Notes under the pieces: model-generated
What the model saw: the letters and a program-made list of their open reading frames with translations, nothing else
What the model was told of the DNA's origin: nothing
Database searches by the model: none
Position numbers and translations under genes: made by a program
Origin: Escarpia spicata
Lineage: Eukaryota; Annelida; Polychaeta; Sabellida; Siboglinidae
Assembly (NCBI GenBank): GCA_963995525.1
Contig: OZ023206.1
Location: 7,568,919 to 7,632,918, forward strand
DNA length: 64,000 nt
Reading direction: 5' to 3'
Part shown: positions 23,261 to 33,500 of the stretch, one piece after another
Layout: the number at the start of each line of letters is the position of its first letter
Position numbering within the stretch: position 1 is the first letter of the stretch

Positions 23261-25228
23261 TTCAAGTCCAAATCGTATAAAAGTCACACTAAGTTCATTT
23301 TTAGGGTTAACTATGTTAACAACAACGTCACACCAGAAAAGAAAAGAAAGGAACTACGTTAAGGTCAAGTTACAGACAAAGATATTGCGAAGTTTACACC
23401 GTGTTTGTCTAATAATATTGTCGCGACAATATCATAAATTTCAAATAGGCCCCCTCCTCAACCTTCACAATCACGGCCTACTAACCACCCTCTGTCATGG
23501 GGGTCACTGCCCTCCTTTCATCAGGGCCACCATGCGCCTCATTCGCATTCATGTGTGTGTGTGTGGGGGGGGGGGGTGCGTGTATGCATTGTGTGCGTTG
23601 TGTGTGTGCGTGTGTGTATACGTGACCGTGTGCGTGTCACTAGTAGAAGCACTTATCTACATATGTGATTCCTTAAAACTTCAGAACAACCTATCGCTAA
23701 ATTTCAATGATCATAATTATTATAACTAATACAGCTTACCAAACACAAGCAAGCATCTTTATAACTAGAATGAACAAGTCGGTGCGTTACCGCTCTCTGT
23801 TCCATCTCGCACCTCACTTATATTCATTTATCTACCTACATCTATCAAGCCGTCGCCATCCTCTCCAATAGTCAAAAAACGTCTTTAAAATACATCCTCC
23901 AAACAGAAAATGAACCAGCCGTGCACTTCGCAGCACAGTATGCTGTGTTACCATGCTATTCATATCACGAATAACATCACTGGTTATATTTAAGTTGCAT
24001 CCTACGAGATTAGAAATGGTATCTGGACTGTGTTATATACATGCAATTCATCTTCTATGGCGTATTATGTTTGCATCGATTTTGATTATACTCGGATTAT
24101 CTGTAGTCTATATTTGTGTGCATTGTGTGTAATAATATGTGTCCATTTGGCATGTTTACACAAGTTAAGATGGTTAAAATTAGTTTGACAATTTAACTAA
24201 ACAAGTTAACGACCCAAAAAGATTATTAACTTAAGTTAATCGAAAAACTGTCATAGTCCTTTTAATTGTTAATCGCCTCATTCCAGTAAAAAATCCCCTG
24301 TAATTTACATTATCAGTCAAAAGTTATTACAATATCGGGCAGAAGGTTTATTAGATTATCTTTCGATATTATTGCATTATCTGGTATTTATGAGAGTATT
24401 GGTTTGTTTTATCACATTATCGGGCACGTATTGGCACGTATCGGGCACATGAAAACTGTCTTGAGTTTCGATTCTTGCATTAGGCTATCAGTTAATGATC
24501 ACATAATTTGTAACAGGGTTACAGTTATGGCAGTGCACTGTATCCTATTTCATGGACATGTCTACTAGTTTCATTCAGCTCATTTCAATGTAGAATGTCC
24601 GTTAGTGCAGCCTCAGCGAAATAAGCCAATAAACGGTTACCCTATGTTGACGCTAGCTAGACTAACTCGACCGTGACATGGCGTAGGCTAAAGTCTGCTA
24701 CTACACGGACTTCACAGCGACATCATGTTTTACCATGCCGAACACGACTCAATATTTTATGTCGTCTGCCCTGCACTGATTATCGCCCATTAAAATGTAT
24801 TAACTTGGATATGGTACAGTTGCTTCTAATTTAACACAATTAATATATTACCAGCGAAGCATGACTGTTTAGTATTTCGCTCGCTAACACAACGGCAAGC
24901 GTGATTACTACAAACGGCTGCGTGACTAGTGAATACTATGACATAGTATACAAATCCTGAATGGATATTTTATTTTTATTTCATATTTAAAAACATTGTT
25001 TAGTGATAGAGTATAGTCGGTGATGTTTGTGAATACATCGTTCGTACGTAGTTGGTTATAATAGTCAGACGAGCATTTCTCATCTACCGAACTGCCGCTG
25101 TCCAGCAATTGACTAATGTCCGACGCGAATCGTGATATGTCTAGTTGATGACAGTTAATTAATTATAACACCAATCGTCGACACCAGAAAGTAGTCAGCC
25201 GGATAGGAAACCGTTTAAAAGCCAGTTG
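23260..25228. other. Non-coding right part of Ginger-like block, copy 2
   Basis: Holds the GT-rich tract with a G-run (23550-23640), one degenerate 41-bp unit (about 23925-23965), the inverted TTATCGGGCAC motifs (24300-24450) and a 1-kb stretch matching 10100-11130. No gene. Confidence 0.6.
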
Positions 25229-25239
25229 TCGACAACCGA

Positions 25240-25726
25240 TACTGACCAATCGGACGTCGAAAGCAATTAGTAATAAACTCGAGTCCGAATGTTCATAATC
25301 ATACTGACAGTGATGGAATACCCAGACCCCAAAGTTGTTACAAAAAGTGATTCAATTGCCATCTAGCGGTACATGGAAAGGTCGACGGAGGGCCATCCAA
25401 ATATTTAATCTTGAGTCGTACGATTTTTAGTAACGAAAAACAGATTTGATTTCTTCGGCGACGTAGCCGGAGAATCACAATAGACATTAGATAATAGAGG
25501 ATGATGCAATTATAGGTGACTAAATATAGGAGATAAATTATAGGTGGTTGAGTTACGGGTGCATGCAGAGAGTTGAGAGTTACTCAGAGAGTCAGGAGTG
25601 AGCTAGGCTTGAGAGCGTTACGTTAGAGTCCGGAGAGTGACGGACAGAGAGAAACAGAAATGCGTAATGTAGTTTAGTTTAGTTTTATTAGTACGGATTG
25701 GTAAGTGTGTGTGAATCGGGTACGCG

Positions 25727-25769
<43 letters not shown>

Positions 25770-26330
25770 CGACGTGTACCTGATCCGACTTCAAGGTGAC
25801 TGACTTGAAATTGATGAGATCTATTTATTCTATGTACTACGGTTAATTGTACGATTGTAAATGACGACTCGTAATCATAAAAATTACGACCGATTACTCA
25901 TATACATAGAATAAAATTAATCCAACTTTTCTATGTTTAAATCTTTGGAGTGATTGGGTGTGCACGTGTGGCAGTATTGGTCAACGGACCTTAGTAGCGT
26001 AAAGTAGTAATTAGTACCTGTAAAAATATCGGCATATTACATCATAGTCAAAGAGCGCTCCCCTTCGTAATTGGACTAATAAAAATTATTGTCAGGTACT
26101 GATGAAACAAAACTCAAATTTGTACCACTGTACCAGGTAGTTGTTGATTCTACTACTGACGTCGCCACTATCACGAGCTTACATTACAATGCAGTACATT
26201 TGTGATACATCAGATCCGTTGCCACTGTTTCCCAGGGGGATACATTTTCATACGTCGGATTGCCGAGTCTATACGGCTGCATGGAAGTCTAGGCGTGTGG
26301 AGACACAAAGCCAATAACTGGGTCAGGGGC
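25240..26330 (+). other. Probable Penelope terminal-repeat remnant with (AT)n
   Basis: The segment contains (AT)n at 25738-25768. At 26095-26136 AGGTACTGATGA, a stem ACAAA/TTTGT and TACCAGGTA have the same layout as the hammerhead-like core at 19715. The GAAA is not preserved, so any ribozyme is dead. No coding sequence. Confidence 0.4.
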
Positions 26331-26369
26331 GAATGCACATTTTCATCCAAAGATGGAGGAAAATTGTAG

Positions 26370-26910
26370 CGCACCATTCACTCAATCACTCAATCATTCA
26401 ATCACTCAATCAGTCAATCACTCACTCACTCAGCCACCCATTGAGACGTCCACACACCCACGCACACACTCAATTCTCATATGGAAGTAAATATGAGTGT
26501 GTTGTTTTCACATTTAGCATAGGACGTTTTTCACCTTTAGCGGGCCTCCCTCCTCCTCAATCAATCACTCAATCACTCAATCACTCAATCACTCACTCAC
26601 TCAGCCACCCATTTAGACGCCCACACACCCAGGTAAGGCTTCCCTCCCCTCACCTTTAGCGGGCTTCCCTCCTCCTCACATTTAGCGGGAATCCCACCCC
26701 CTCACCTTTAGCGGGCCTCCCTCCTCCTCACATTTAGCGGGCCTCCCCCCTCACATTTAGCGTTGATACTTTTTCATTGTTTTCATATTTAGTGTATGTT
26801 TTCACATTTAGCGGAATTTTCACACTTAGCGTAGAAATGTTTCACGTTTAGCGGATCTTTCACATTTAGCTGAATTATCACATTTAGTGGTGCCACACGC
26901 GATATACATC
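26370..26910 (+). repeat. Interspersed TTTAGC-motif repeat with CACTCAAT tract
   Basis: (CACTCAAT)n runs at 26375-26430 and 26560-26610, then repeated TTCACATTTAGCGG and CACCTTTAGCGGGC motifs ending at TTTAGTGGTGCCACAC near 26895. Same family as 650-1090 and 11120-11400. It abuts the 63-bp array of gene A. Confidence 0.65.
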
Positions 26911-26930
26911 CATTCCGTCATCCACTCAGA

Positions 26931-28190
26931 TGATGTTTGTAAGGTGTCGAGTGTTTCGTTCCACCAGTCCGTCCTGTCAGCAGTTGTCATATTGAATGTT
27001 TGTAAGGCGTCGAGTGTTTCGTTCCACCAGTCCGTCCTGTCAGCAGTTGTCAGGTTGAATGTTTGTAAGGCGTCGAGTGTTTCGTTCCACCAGTCCGTCC
27101 TGTCAGCAGTTGTCAAGTTGAATGTTTGTAAGGCGTCGAGTGTTTCGTTCCACCAGTCCGTCCTGTCAGCAGTTGTCATGTTGAATGTTTGTAAGGCGTC
27201 GAGTGTTTCGTTCCACCAGTCCGTCCTGTCAGCAGTTGTCAGGTTGAATGTTTGTAAGGCGTCGAGTGTTTCGTTCCATCAGTCCGTCCTGTCAGCAGTT
27301 GTCAAGTTGAATGTTTGTAAGGCGTCGAGTGTTTCGTTCCACCAGTCCGTCCTGTCAGCAGTTGTCATGTTGAATGTTTGTAAGGCGTCGAGTGTTTCGT
27401 TCCACCAGTCTGTCCTGTCAGCAGTTGTCATGTTGAATGTTTGTAAGGCGTCGAGTGTTTCGTTCCACCAGTCCGTCCTGTCAGCAGTTGTCAGGTTGAA
27501 TGTTTGTAAGGCGTCGAGTGTTTCGTTCCACCAGTCTGTCCTGTCAGCAGTTGTCAAGTTGAATGTTTGTAAGGCGTCGAGTGTTTCGTTCCACCAGTCC
27601 GTCCTGTCAGTAGTTGTCATGTTGAATGTTTGTAAAGCGTCGAGTGTTTCGTTCCACCAGTCCGTCCTGTCAGCAGTTGTCAGGTTGAATGTTTGTAAGG
27701 CGTCGAGTGTTTCGTTCCACCAGTCCGTCCTGTCAGCAGTTGTCATGTTGAATGTTTGTAAGGCGTCGAGTGTTTCGTTCCATTAGTCCGTCTTGTCAGC
27801 AGTTGTCGTGTTTAATGTTAGTAAGGTGTCGAGTGTTTCGTTTCATCAGTCCGTCCTGTCAGCAGTTGTCGTGTTGAATGTTAGTAAGGTGTCGAGTGTT
27901 TCGTTTCATCAGTCCGTCCTGTCAGCAGTTGTCGTGTTGAATGTTAGTAAGGTGTCGAGTGTTTCGTTTCATCAGTCCGTCCTGTCAGCAGTTGTCGTGT
28001 TGAATGTTAGTAAGGTGTCGAGTGTTTCGTTTCATCAGTCCGTCCTGTCAGCAGTTGTCGTGTTGAATGTTAGTAAGGTGTCGAGTGTTTCGTTTCATCA
28101 GTCCGTCCTGTCAGCAGTTGTCGTGTTGAATGTTAGTAAGGTGTCGAGTGTTTCGTTTCATCAGTCCGTCCTGTCAGCAATTGTTGCGTC
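26931..28190 (+). repeat. 63-bp minisatellite, 20 units, directly upstream of gene A exon 1
   Basis: The unit contains TTTGTAAGGCGTCGAGTG, TTCGTTCCACCAGTCCGTCC and TGTCAGCAGTTGTC. About 14 units are of type I (GTAAGGCG, TTCCACCAG). The gene-proximal six are of type II (TTAGTAAGGTG, TTTCATCAG). The last unit runs into the gene A leader. Gene C has one such unit at 52330-52395 in the same place. The 63-bp (21-codon) period makes long frames on both strands; no protein is supported. If transcription starts upstream the array would be in the 5' UTR, otherwise in the promoter. Confidence 0.95.
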
Positions 28191-28229
28191 GAATGTTTCA
28201 GTTGCTCCGTTGACACGGCAAGAACCAAG
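28191..28229 (+). promoter_or_regulatory. Gene A leader, conserved across the family
   Basis: GTTTCAGTTGCTCCGTTGACA is followed by CGGCAAGAACCAAG immediately before the ATG. Gene C has the same with one or two changes. Gene B has a related GTTTCAGTCGCTCAGTTGACA. Conservation across all three genes suggests 5' UTR or core promoter function. Confidence 0.55.
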
Positions 28230-28247
28230 ATGAAGACACACATCATC
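28230..28247 (+). CDS. Peptide gene A, exon 1 (start of signal peptide)
   Basis: An 18-nt coding exon, ATG plus five codons (M-K-T-H-I-I), followed at 28248 by the donor GTGAGT in phase 0. It was called by comparison with 38416 and 52429, which share ATGAA(A/G)-(A/T)CA-CAC and the donor. The leader before it and the intron start after it (28248-28350) match gene C (52447-52552). It joins in phase to exon 2 at 32521; together they encode a predicted 88-residue secreted precursor. No transcript evidence is available here. Confidence 0.65.
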
Positions 28248-28399
28248 GTGAGTAGATCGACTCAAACCCCGCACCCCTTTTATACAAGCGAGACAATTGT
28301 ACCGCATTATAAAAACGATTACTCAGATTAAGCCATGTTCCTGGTTGTGTTTAACAAGATTTAACAAGATTGCCATCCGGAAAATTTACTCTAGATGGC

Positions 28400-30290
28400 A
28401 AGTGGACAAGGACCGCTTTTGGCTTATCGAGAGTCCAATACTTTTTATCTATGTGTATCCCGCCCTTTTAAGTTGTGTGTCAATTTTATTTTTAAACACA
28501 TTCACGCTACTAGCACCAACTCAATCAGGAGATAATCGGTTCCATTCATTTACAGTCCTTTGTGAGAATGTGTACTTTCTTATATGTAATCTACACTGCT
28601 CCTTTACTAATGTAACTATCTTTCTTAACTGAGAACAAAATATTTCTATCAATATTTTCATAACCATTCACTATTTTAAACACTTCTATCTGATCTCCTC
28701 TCAATCTCCTGGTCTCTAGTGTTGTTAAACCAAATTTTTTAGGCGTGTTTCGTAACTAAGATCCCTCAGTTTTGGTATCATTTTAGTTGCTCTCCTCTGA
28801 ACTCGATATGGCTTCCACGCTTGAATAAAATATTCTAAATGAGGCCTAACTATTGTTTTGTACAGCGGTATTATTAGCTCTTTTTCCTTTTACGTTATGT
28901 TTCGCCTAACTGATCCAAGGATTTGATTTCCCTTTGAAGCGACAATACCGCACTGCTCTGAAACCTTCATATCAGCACTAATTTTTAACCCTAAGTCCTT
29001 TTCTTTTATAGCAGTCCCATTGTATATTGTACATCTACGTTCCCATGCCTGTGTGGAGGCATTTACATTTCCCAAAATTGAACAACATTTGCCATTTTTC
29101 AGACCATTTTATCAACCTGTCAAGAACATTTTGTAAATGCTGTCTATCTTCATCACGTTTAATCCTTCTAAACAATTTTGTATCTTACACAAATTTCAAC
29201 ACCTTGCTTGTTATATTATCGTCCAAATCGTTGATATATATTATGAATAATATAGGTCCCAATATTGATCCCTGTGGTACCTCATTCAAAACTGATTTCC
29301 AGGTTGAAGCCTCCCCATCAACTATTACCGGTTGTCTTCTGTCAATTAGTAATTTTTCTATCCAGTTTATTATACCATTTCCTATGCCATGGGCTTTTAG
29401 TTTAAGCAGTAATCTTTGATGTGGCACTTTGTCGAAAGCTTTCTGAAAATCTAAGTAGATGATATCTATTGGTGATCCCTCGTCTACCCACTTAGTGATA
29501 TCTTCCAAAAAACATAACATATTTGTTAAGCATGACCTCGCTTTTAGAAACATATGTTGAGATGGGTTTAACAAGTTATGTTTAACAAGAAAATCCACCA
29601 TATGATCTTTAATTAGTCTTTCTAATAATTTACAAATCACTGACGTTAAACTCACTGGTCTGTAATTATCTTGTTTCTGGAATTTGTTTTAAATAACGGT
29701 ATAATGTTTGCTTCTTTCCATCGTAAAGGAACCAGTCCCTCTTGAAAACTGTTGCAAGTAGTATGCTAATTTGTTCTACAATTTCCAATAGTAGTTTGGT
29801 CGGAATCCCATCCACTCCAGGTGATTTATTATCCTTCAAACCCTAATTTTCTTAGCTATCATTTCCGGAGTTACAATTAACTGCTCTAAATAGTCTGATT
29901 CTGCCCCCTTGAATTTAGCCTCTGGTACTGGCAGAGAACTAATATCTTCCCTGGTAAACACTGAACTAAAGTACTCATTCAGGTCTTCTGCCATTAAGAA
30001 TCCTTCTGACATTATATTTCCAGCACTATCTTCTAGAAGACCGACTTTATCCTGAACTTTCTGTTTTCTCCGAACATGTGCATAAAACTCTTGCTGTCTT
30101 GTTTTATATTACAAGCAAATTTTTGTTCGTAGCCTCTCTTCGAATTTCAGTTGTAGCTTGGTTTAGTGCTTCTTTATAAATGGTGTAATCTTCGTCATTT
30201 CCAGTACGTCTATATGATTTCCACATCGTTTGTTTGTACTTAATTTTTTTAATGGCTTCTTTCGATAATTATTTATTTATGGACCGTTTT
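28400..30290 (-). mobile_element. CR1-type LINE remnant in gene A intron
   Basis: The reverse transcriptase core is open at 29185-29655: the FQKAFDKVPHQRL motif with the first catalytic Asp, VPQGSILGPILFIIYINDL, then a frameshift before the expected A-D-D box (about 29180). C-terminal blocks continue to 28750 (VSEQCGIVASKGNQILGSVRRNIT at 28890-28960; TTLETRRLRGDQIEVFKIVNGY near 28660-28720). N-terminal linker similarity runs up to about 30050. Many stops are present. This antisense insertion is absent from gene C's intron at the matching site, so it inserted after A and C separated, or was lost in C. Confidence 0.75.
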
Positions 30291-30940
30291 CCTTGTTTTG
30301 TTTTTTAAAGGAACAAATTTATCAACAATGCTCTCTATTTCACTTTTTTAGATATTCCAGCATTATGTTGCTGACTTATTCTTCAGTTTACTGTTCCAAT
30401 CTATCTTTGCTAAATATTTTCTCATTTCCTTATATCTTCCTTTGTGAACATTTCTCCCGAACTGCTTTTTATTATTTCTTTCTGATTTTATTTTGATGGT
30501 AATCGCTACTACTCACATCATTTGACACTGTCAGCAAACATATGCTAATTTCTGCTTTAATGTAATTTGTTCATGTTAAGATGCACCCGATGGTCACTGT
30601 TACGGTACACGTTTAATGCACTATTAAATAATAGTTAGTTAATCACGAAGACGTTTAAGTTTATGTTTGTGGTTTTTTTTTTGGACCCGAATTATAGTTA
30701 TCTGTGCCATACTGAACATTGCGTATCAATAAAGATTATTATTATTATTATTCATTGGGATCTGTACGCCGTTAGTTATCGGACCAGTACAGGCCTATTA
30801 CACTCGTGTTGACTGGGTGTTTAATAATGACTATACTCGTGGCATATATGTATTGACTCTTTGTGTACACCAAACATATAAAATGCTCTATCAATCTGAT
30901 ATTGACATTTGCATGAGCCAGCATTTCACAAATCGCTTAT
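30290..30940. other. Unassigned intronic DNA
   Basis: T-rich then (TTA)n near 30740. From about 30750 it begins to match the gene C intron at 61790 (AGTTAT.GGAC..GTNCAGGCC). No gene. Confidence 0.45.
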
Positions 30941-30944
30941 CCAG

Positions 30945-31235
30945 AGACTCCCACCTCTGTCACTTGCCCATATCCCTCCACCTCCTAAGACTCCCATCTC
31001 CGTCTCTTGCCCATATCCCTCCACCCCCTAAGACTCCCACCTCCGTCACATGCCTATATACCTCCACCCCCTAAGACTCCCACCTCTGTCACTTGCCCAT
31101 ATACCTCCACCCCCTAAGACTCCCACCTCCGTCACTTGCCCATATACCTCCACCCCCTAAGACTCCCACCTCCGTCACTTGCCCATATACCTCCACCCCC
31201 TAAGACTCCCACCTCCGTCACTTGCCCATAAGCGT
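30945..31235. repeat. 43-bp minisatellite, ~6.5 units, gene A intron
   Basis: The unit contains GACTCCCACCTCCGTCACTT, GCCCATATACCTCCACC and CCCTAA. Period 43 (for example 31081 to 31124). Gene C has a single unit at 62069-62112, so the array expanded in A only. Confidence 0.9.
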
Positions 31236-31344
31236 GGCGTACATTATTGATGACCCTCACAAGAGTAATTAATGTATACTGTAGAAGGGTGTAGTGACGG
31301 GTGTGTATAGACGGTGATTATATATATTTATTATACGGATGGTT

Positions 31345-32245
31345 ACAGTGAATGAACGTTTATTCAACAACAACAACAACATAATACATGCACAGTATGG
31401 TTTGCTGCTGCTGCTGCTGAAAGGACATAGCTGAAGTCATAGACTTATGTGTTGCTATGCCCTACTCGAACTATGAAAACTGAATAAATACAACAGGAAT
31501 TATAAATAAATCACAAAATAATATTCACAACTCATATAATTTTATAGACTGTTTACTATAGTGCTTGTGTTACTATTTCATGGGTTTAACAAAACGTCAC
31601 CTTCAATTAACAATTCACAAATATGTAGAAAGTAATGACAACTTGATTGCTTTTTTAAATTGTGTTAAACTTGGAAGCTGAGTCAATTTATTTGGTAAAT
31701 TGTTCCACGTTTTTATACCCTTGACGGTGATTGACAGCAGTCGGAGGGTGGTGTTTGTCTTTTTAACATAGAAAAGTTTGCTTTGTCTTGTATCATGTAT
31801 GTGGATAGCTGCGGTTGGTTCAAATAATGCTTGAACACGACCATTTAAAGAATGGTTGTTTGCTTTATAAAGTATGATCATAGTCTTGTATTTAACTAAA
31901 TCATGAAATTTAAGCATGTTTGAGAGATGGAAAAATACAGATGTATGATCATGATAATTAAGATTATAAATAATCCGTATAGCTTTTTTCTGTAACATAA
32001 ATAGTTTTCTAAGTCTAGATTGATAAGTATTTCCCCAGATCTCACAGCAATATGACATATGTGGTTCAACAAGTGAATTATATAATGTGTGTAACGCTTG
32101 ACAATCAAGAACATGCCTAGTTTTATACAAAACTGCTATGTTTTTTGATACTTTTGATTCAACCATTTTTATGTGTTCTCTCCATGTTACGTTTTCGTCA
32201 ATGGTTACTCCAAGGAATTTAGTATATGATACCTGCTGTGTGTTT
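31345..32245 (-). mobile_element. LINE fragment (RT C-terminal domain) in gene A intron
   Basis: An open minus-strand frame 31615-32166, extending upstream through YTKFLGVTIDENVTWREHIK (about 32170-32230). It encodes the LINE thumb/C-terminal region: LYNSLVEPHMSYCCEIWGN, LQKKAIRIIYNL, a final TWNNLPNKLTQLPSLTQFKK. It ends at a stop near 31615 and a short 3' UTR. The insert is missing from the matching place in the gene C intron (around 62240), so it postdates the A/C duplication. Probably L2- or Rex1-like. Confidence 0.75.
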
Positions 32246-32520
32246 ATGATATACTATACCTGTCTTAGTCATCTATCTCGTTATGTCAGATTTTGCTTAA
32301 ATACTGTATAATGAAAAGTAACGGGATCAGAATAAGGCCTTACATTTTTTTTCTCATGCAATTTGCACATCGATATATCGAGTCATGTGAGGTAGAAATA
32401 TGAACAGTGAAATTAGTTAATCACCAAATTAATTGCTAGTTTCTAGTTTGCATTCTTATTCAGTGGTGAATTATGTGGTGGGCTGCATTTACAAACTGCC
32501 GCCTTGTGACTGTCTCACAG

Positions 32521-32769
32521 ATGGTGCTGCTGCTTGTCACCCTGACGACTATGTTCCGAACGACGGCCGCCGGCCAAAAGTTCTACGCTTGTTACCGTTA
32601 CTGCATATACCGTTTCCGCAGATGTCTTTACCGCTGCAAAACCTATGATTGTAATTTTAAAATCAACAACTGCATGCTTACATGCGACAATCAGAAGACC
32701 CGGTGTATCCAAAATTGTCCAAAAAAAGTCGTTAATCATGACCGACATGTACTAACAGTGGTTGTGTAG
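32521..32769 (+). CDS. Peptide gene A, exon 2 (secreted nine-cysteine peptide)
   Basis: The exon starts directly after a pyrimidine-rich tract ending CTGTCTCACAG at 32520. Its first ~18 codons finish a hydrophobic signal peptide (MVLLLVTL...), with likely cleavage near T-A-A-G. The mature part is basic (many Arg/Lys) and has nine Cys in the spacing C-X3-C-X6-C-X3-C-X4-C-X6-C-X3-C-X6-C-X3-C, then C-P-K. The spacing is identical in B and C. One base is missing in a run of A after the last Cys relative to gene C. This shifts the frame past the gene C stop and adds about 11 residues, ending at 32769. An alternative start at 32473 lies in the intron part and has no counterpart in B. The fold looks like a disulfide-tied helical hairpin. 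Toxin-like, antimicrobial or recognition roles are all possible; none is shown. Confidence 0.75.
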   Translation: MVLLLVTLTTMFRTTAAGQKFYACYRYCIYRFRRCLYRCKTYDCNFKINNCMLTCDNQKTRCIQNCPKKVVNHDRHVLTVVV

Positions 32770-32800
32770 GGTAGGGCGGGGGAATACGACCACCTTAATC

Positions 32801-32806
32801 AATAAA
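32801..32806 (+). terminator. Possible poly(A) signal, gene A
   Basis: AATAAA 32 bp after the stop codon. A second AATAAA lies at 32935-32940, immediately before a conserved hairpin. Either could end the transcript. Confidence 0.45.
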
Positions 32807-32945
32807 TACCAACAAATAAGTTTATTCGAAAAAAACAGTTTATTACTCCGAAAGAGGCTGTTGTACTTTATTAAAATAACCAGCATTTAAAGTCTGATTA
32901 CAATCAATTTTGAAGATGTACGCATTCTATAAAAAATAAAAAGTA

Positions 32946-32978
32946 GGCGTATGACCCCCTTTGCTGGGGCAATACGCC
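32946..32978 (+). other. Inverted repeat 3' of gene A, conserved in gene C
   Basis: GGCGTATGACCCC pairs with GGGGCAATACGCC (one mismatch region, 7-base loop). The counterpart in C is 62965-62994, with GCGTATTGCC pairing GGCAATACGC perfectly. The surrounding 500 bp also match between A and C. Confidence 0.6.
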
Positions 32979-32979
32979 C

Positions 32980-33500
32980 GACGAAACGGGCAATTCAACC
33001 AGTGGTGGGCGTTTTACCCCACAACAAATTAGTCAATCGTTTTGACACAACGTACACCATACATACGGTACTTACCAATTAAGCAAATGTATTTCCGTAT
33101 CATTGTGGCTATCATTCTACATACACTAAACAAAAATATACTTGCACGGAGACAAACTGCTACATATGCACTTAGCCTACCAACATACATCTGGTACTGT
33201 CTTTCGATCTTTAAGCACTTGCATATCTTTAACTTAAATGTGATTTGTATACCACGTTGGGAGTTGTAGGAATGTTTAGTTACAATTACAAGTGGGTGGG
33301 CGGCTCTCACGTCAGCGGCATATTTATAAGCCTTAGTGAGAGTCTCCCGACAGAAATGTCTTATTTTTGACATTGTCGTTACATGCCTTGTATTTGCTTA
33401 TTTACTATCTGTCGAATAAAGATGTTCCAGTTCCAGTTCAAATGTAAATTGATATAATTAAATCAATGAATCATGCATAATGCAAGTCGTCTCATTTGTG
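32980..33500. repeat. 3' flank of gene A, duplicated at gene C
   Basis: Matches 63000-63530 with a few indels (for example ACAACGTACACCATACATAC and TTATAAGCCTTAGTGAGAGT). It lies between the peptide gene and the pogo element. No gene. Confidence 0.7.

Larger units (their letters stand above)
19963..25228 (-). mobile_element. Ginger-like integrase/OTU composite block, copy 2
   Basis: The shorter partner of 3127-11138 and a better guide to the ancestral structure. Transcribed from the minus strand it carries integrase (22830-21960), a GPY/F-like basic tail (21932-21600), OTU protease (21480-20890) and an F-box-like tail (to about 20260). Its 38-bp array has about five units and its 41-bp unit is single. 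The right-hand 1 kb is nearly identical to copy 1. Confidence 0.6.

Noticed and set aside
26887..28233. Long frames of 21-residue repeats on both strands (FHQSVLSAVV and TDWWNETLDALQ)
   Set aside because: The 63-bp period is a multiple of three, so any open unit stays open. The unit is explained as an amplified gene leader, with no start context or domain.
32473..32520. ATG at 32473 (and 62485) as the true start of the peptides
   Set aside because: The segment ends in a good acceptor (CACAG), is not conserved at gene B, and would place an odd non-signal stretch before the hydrophobic core. The exon 1 model explains all three genes. Not fully excluded.
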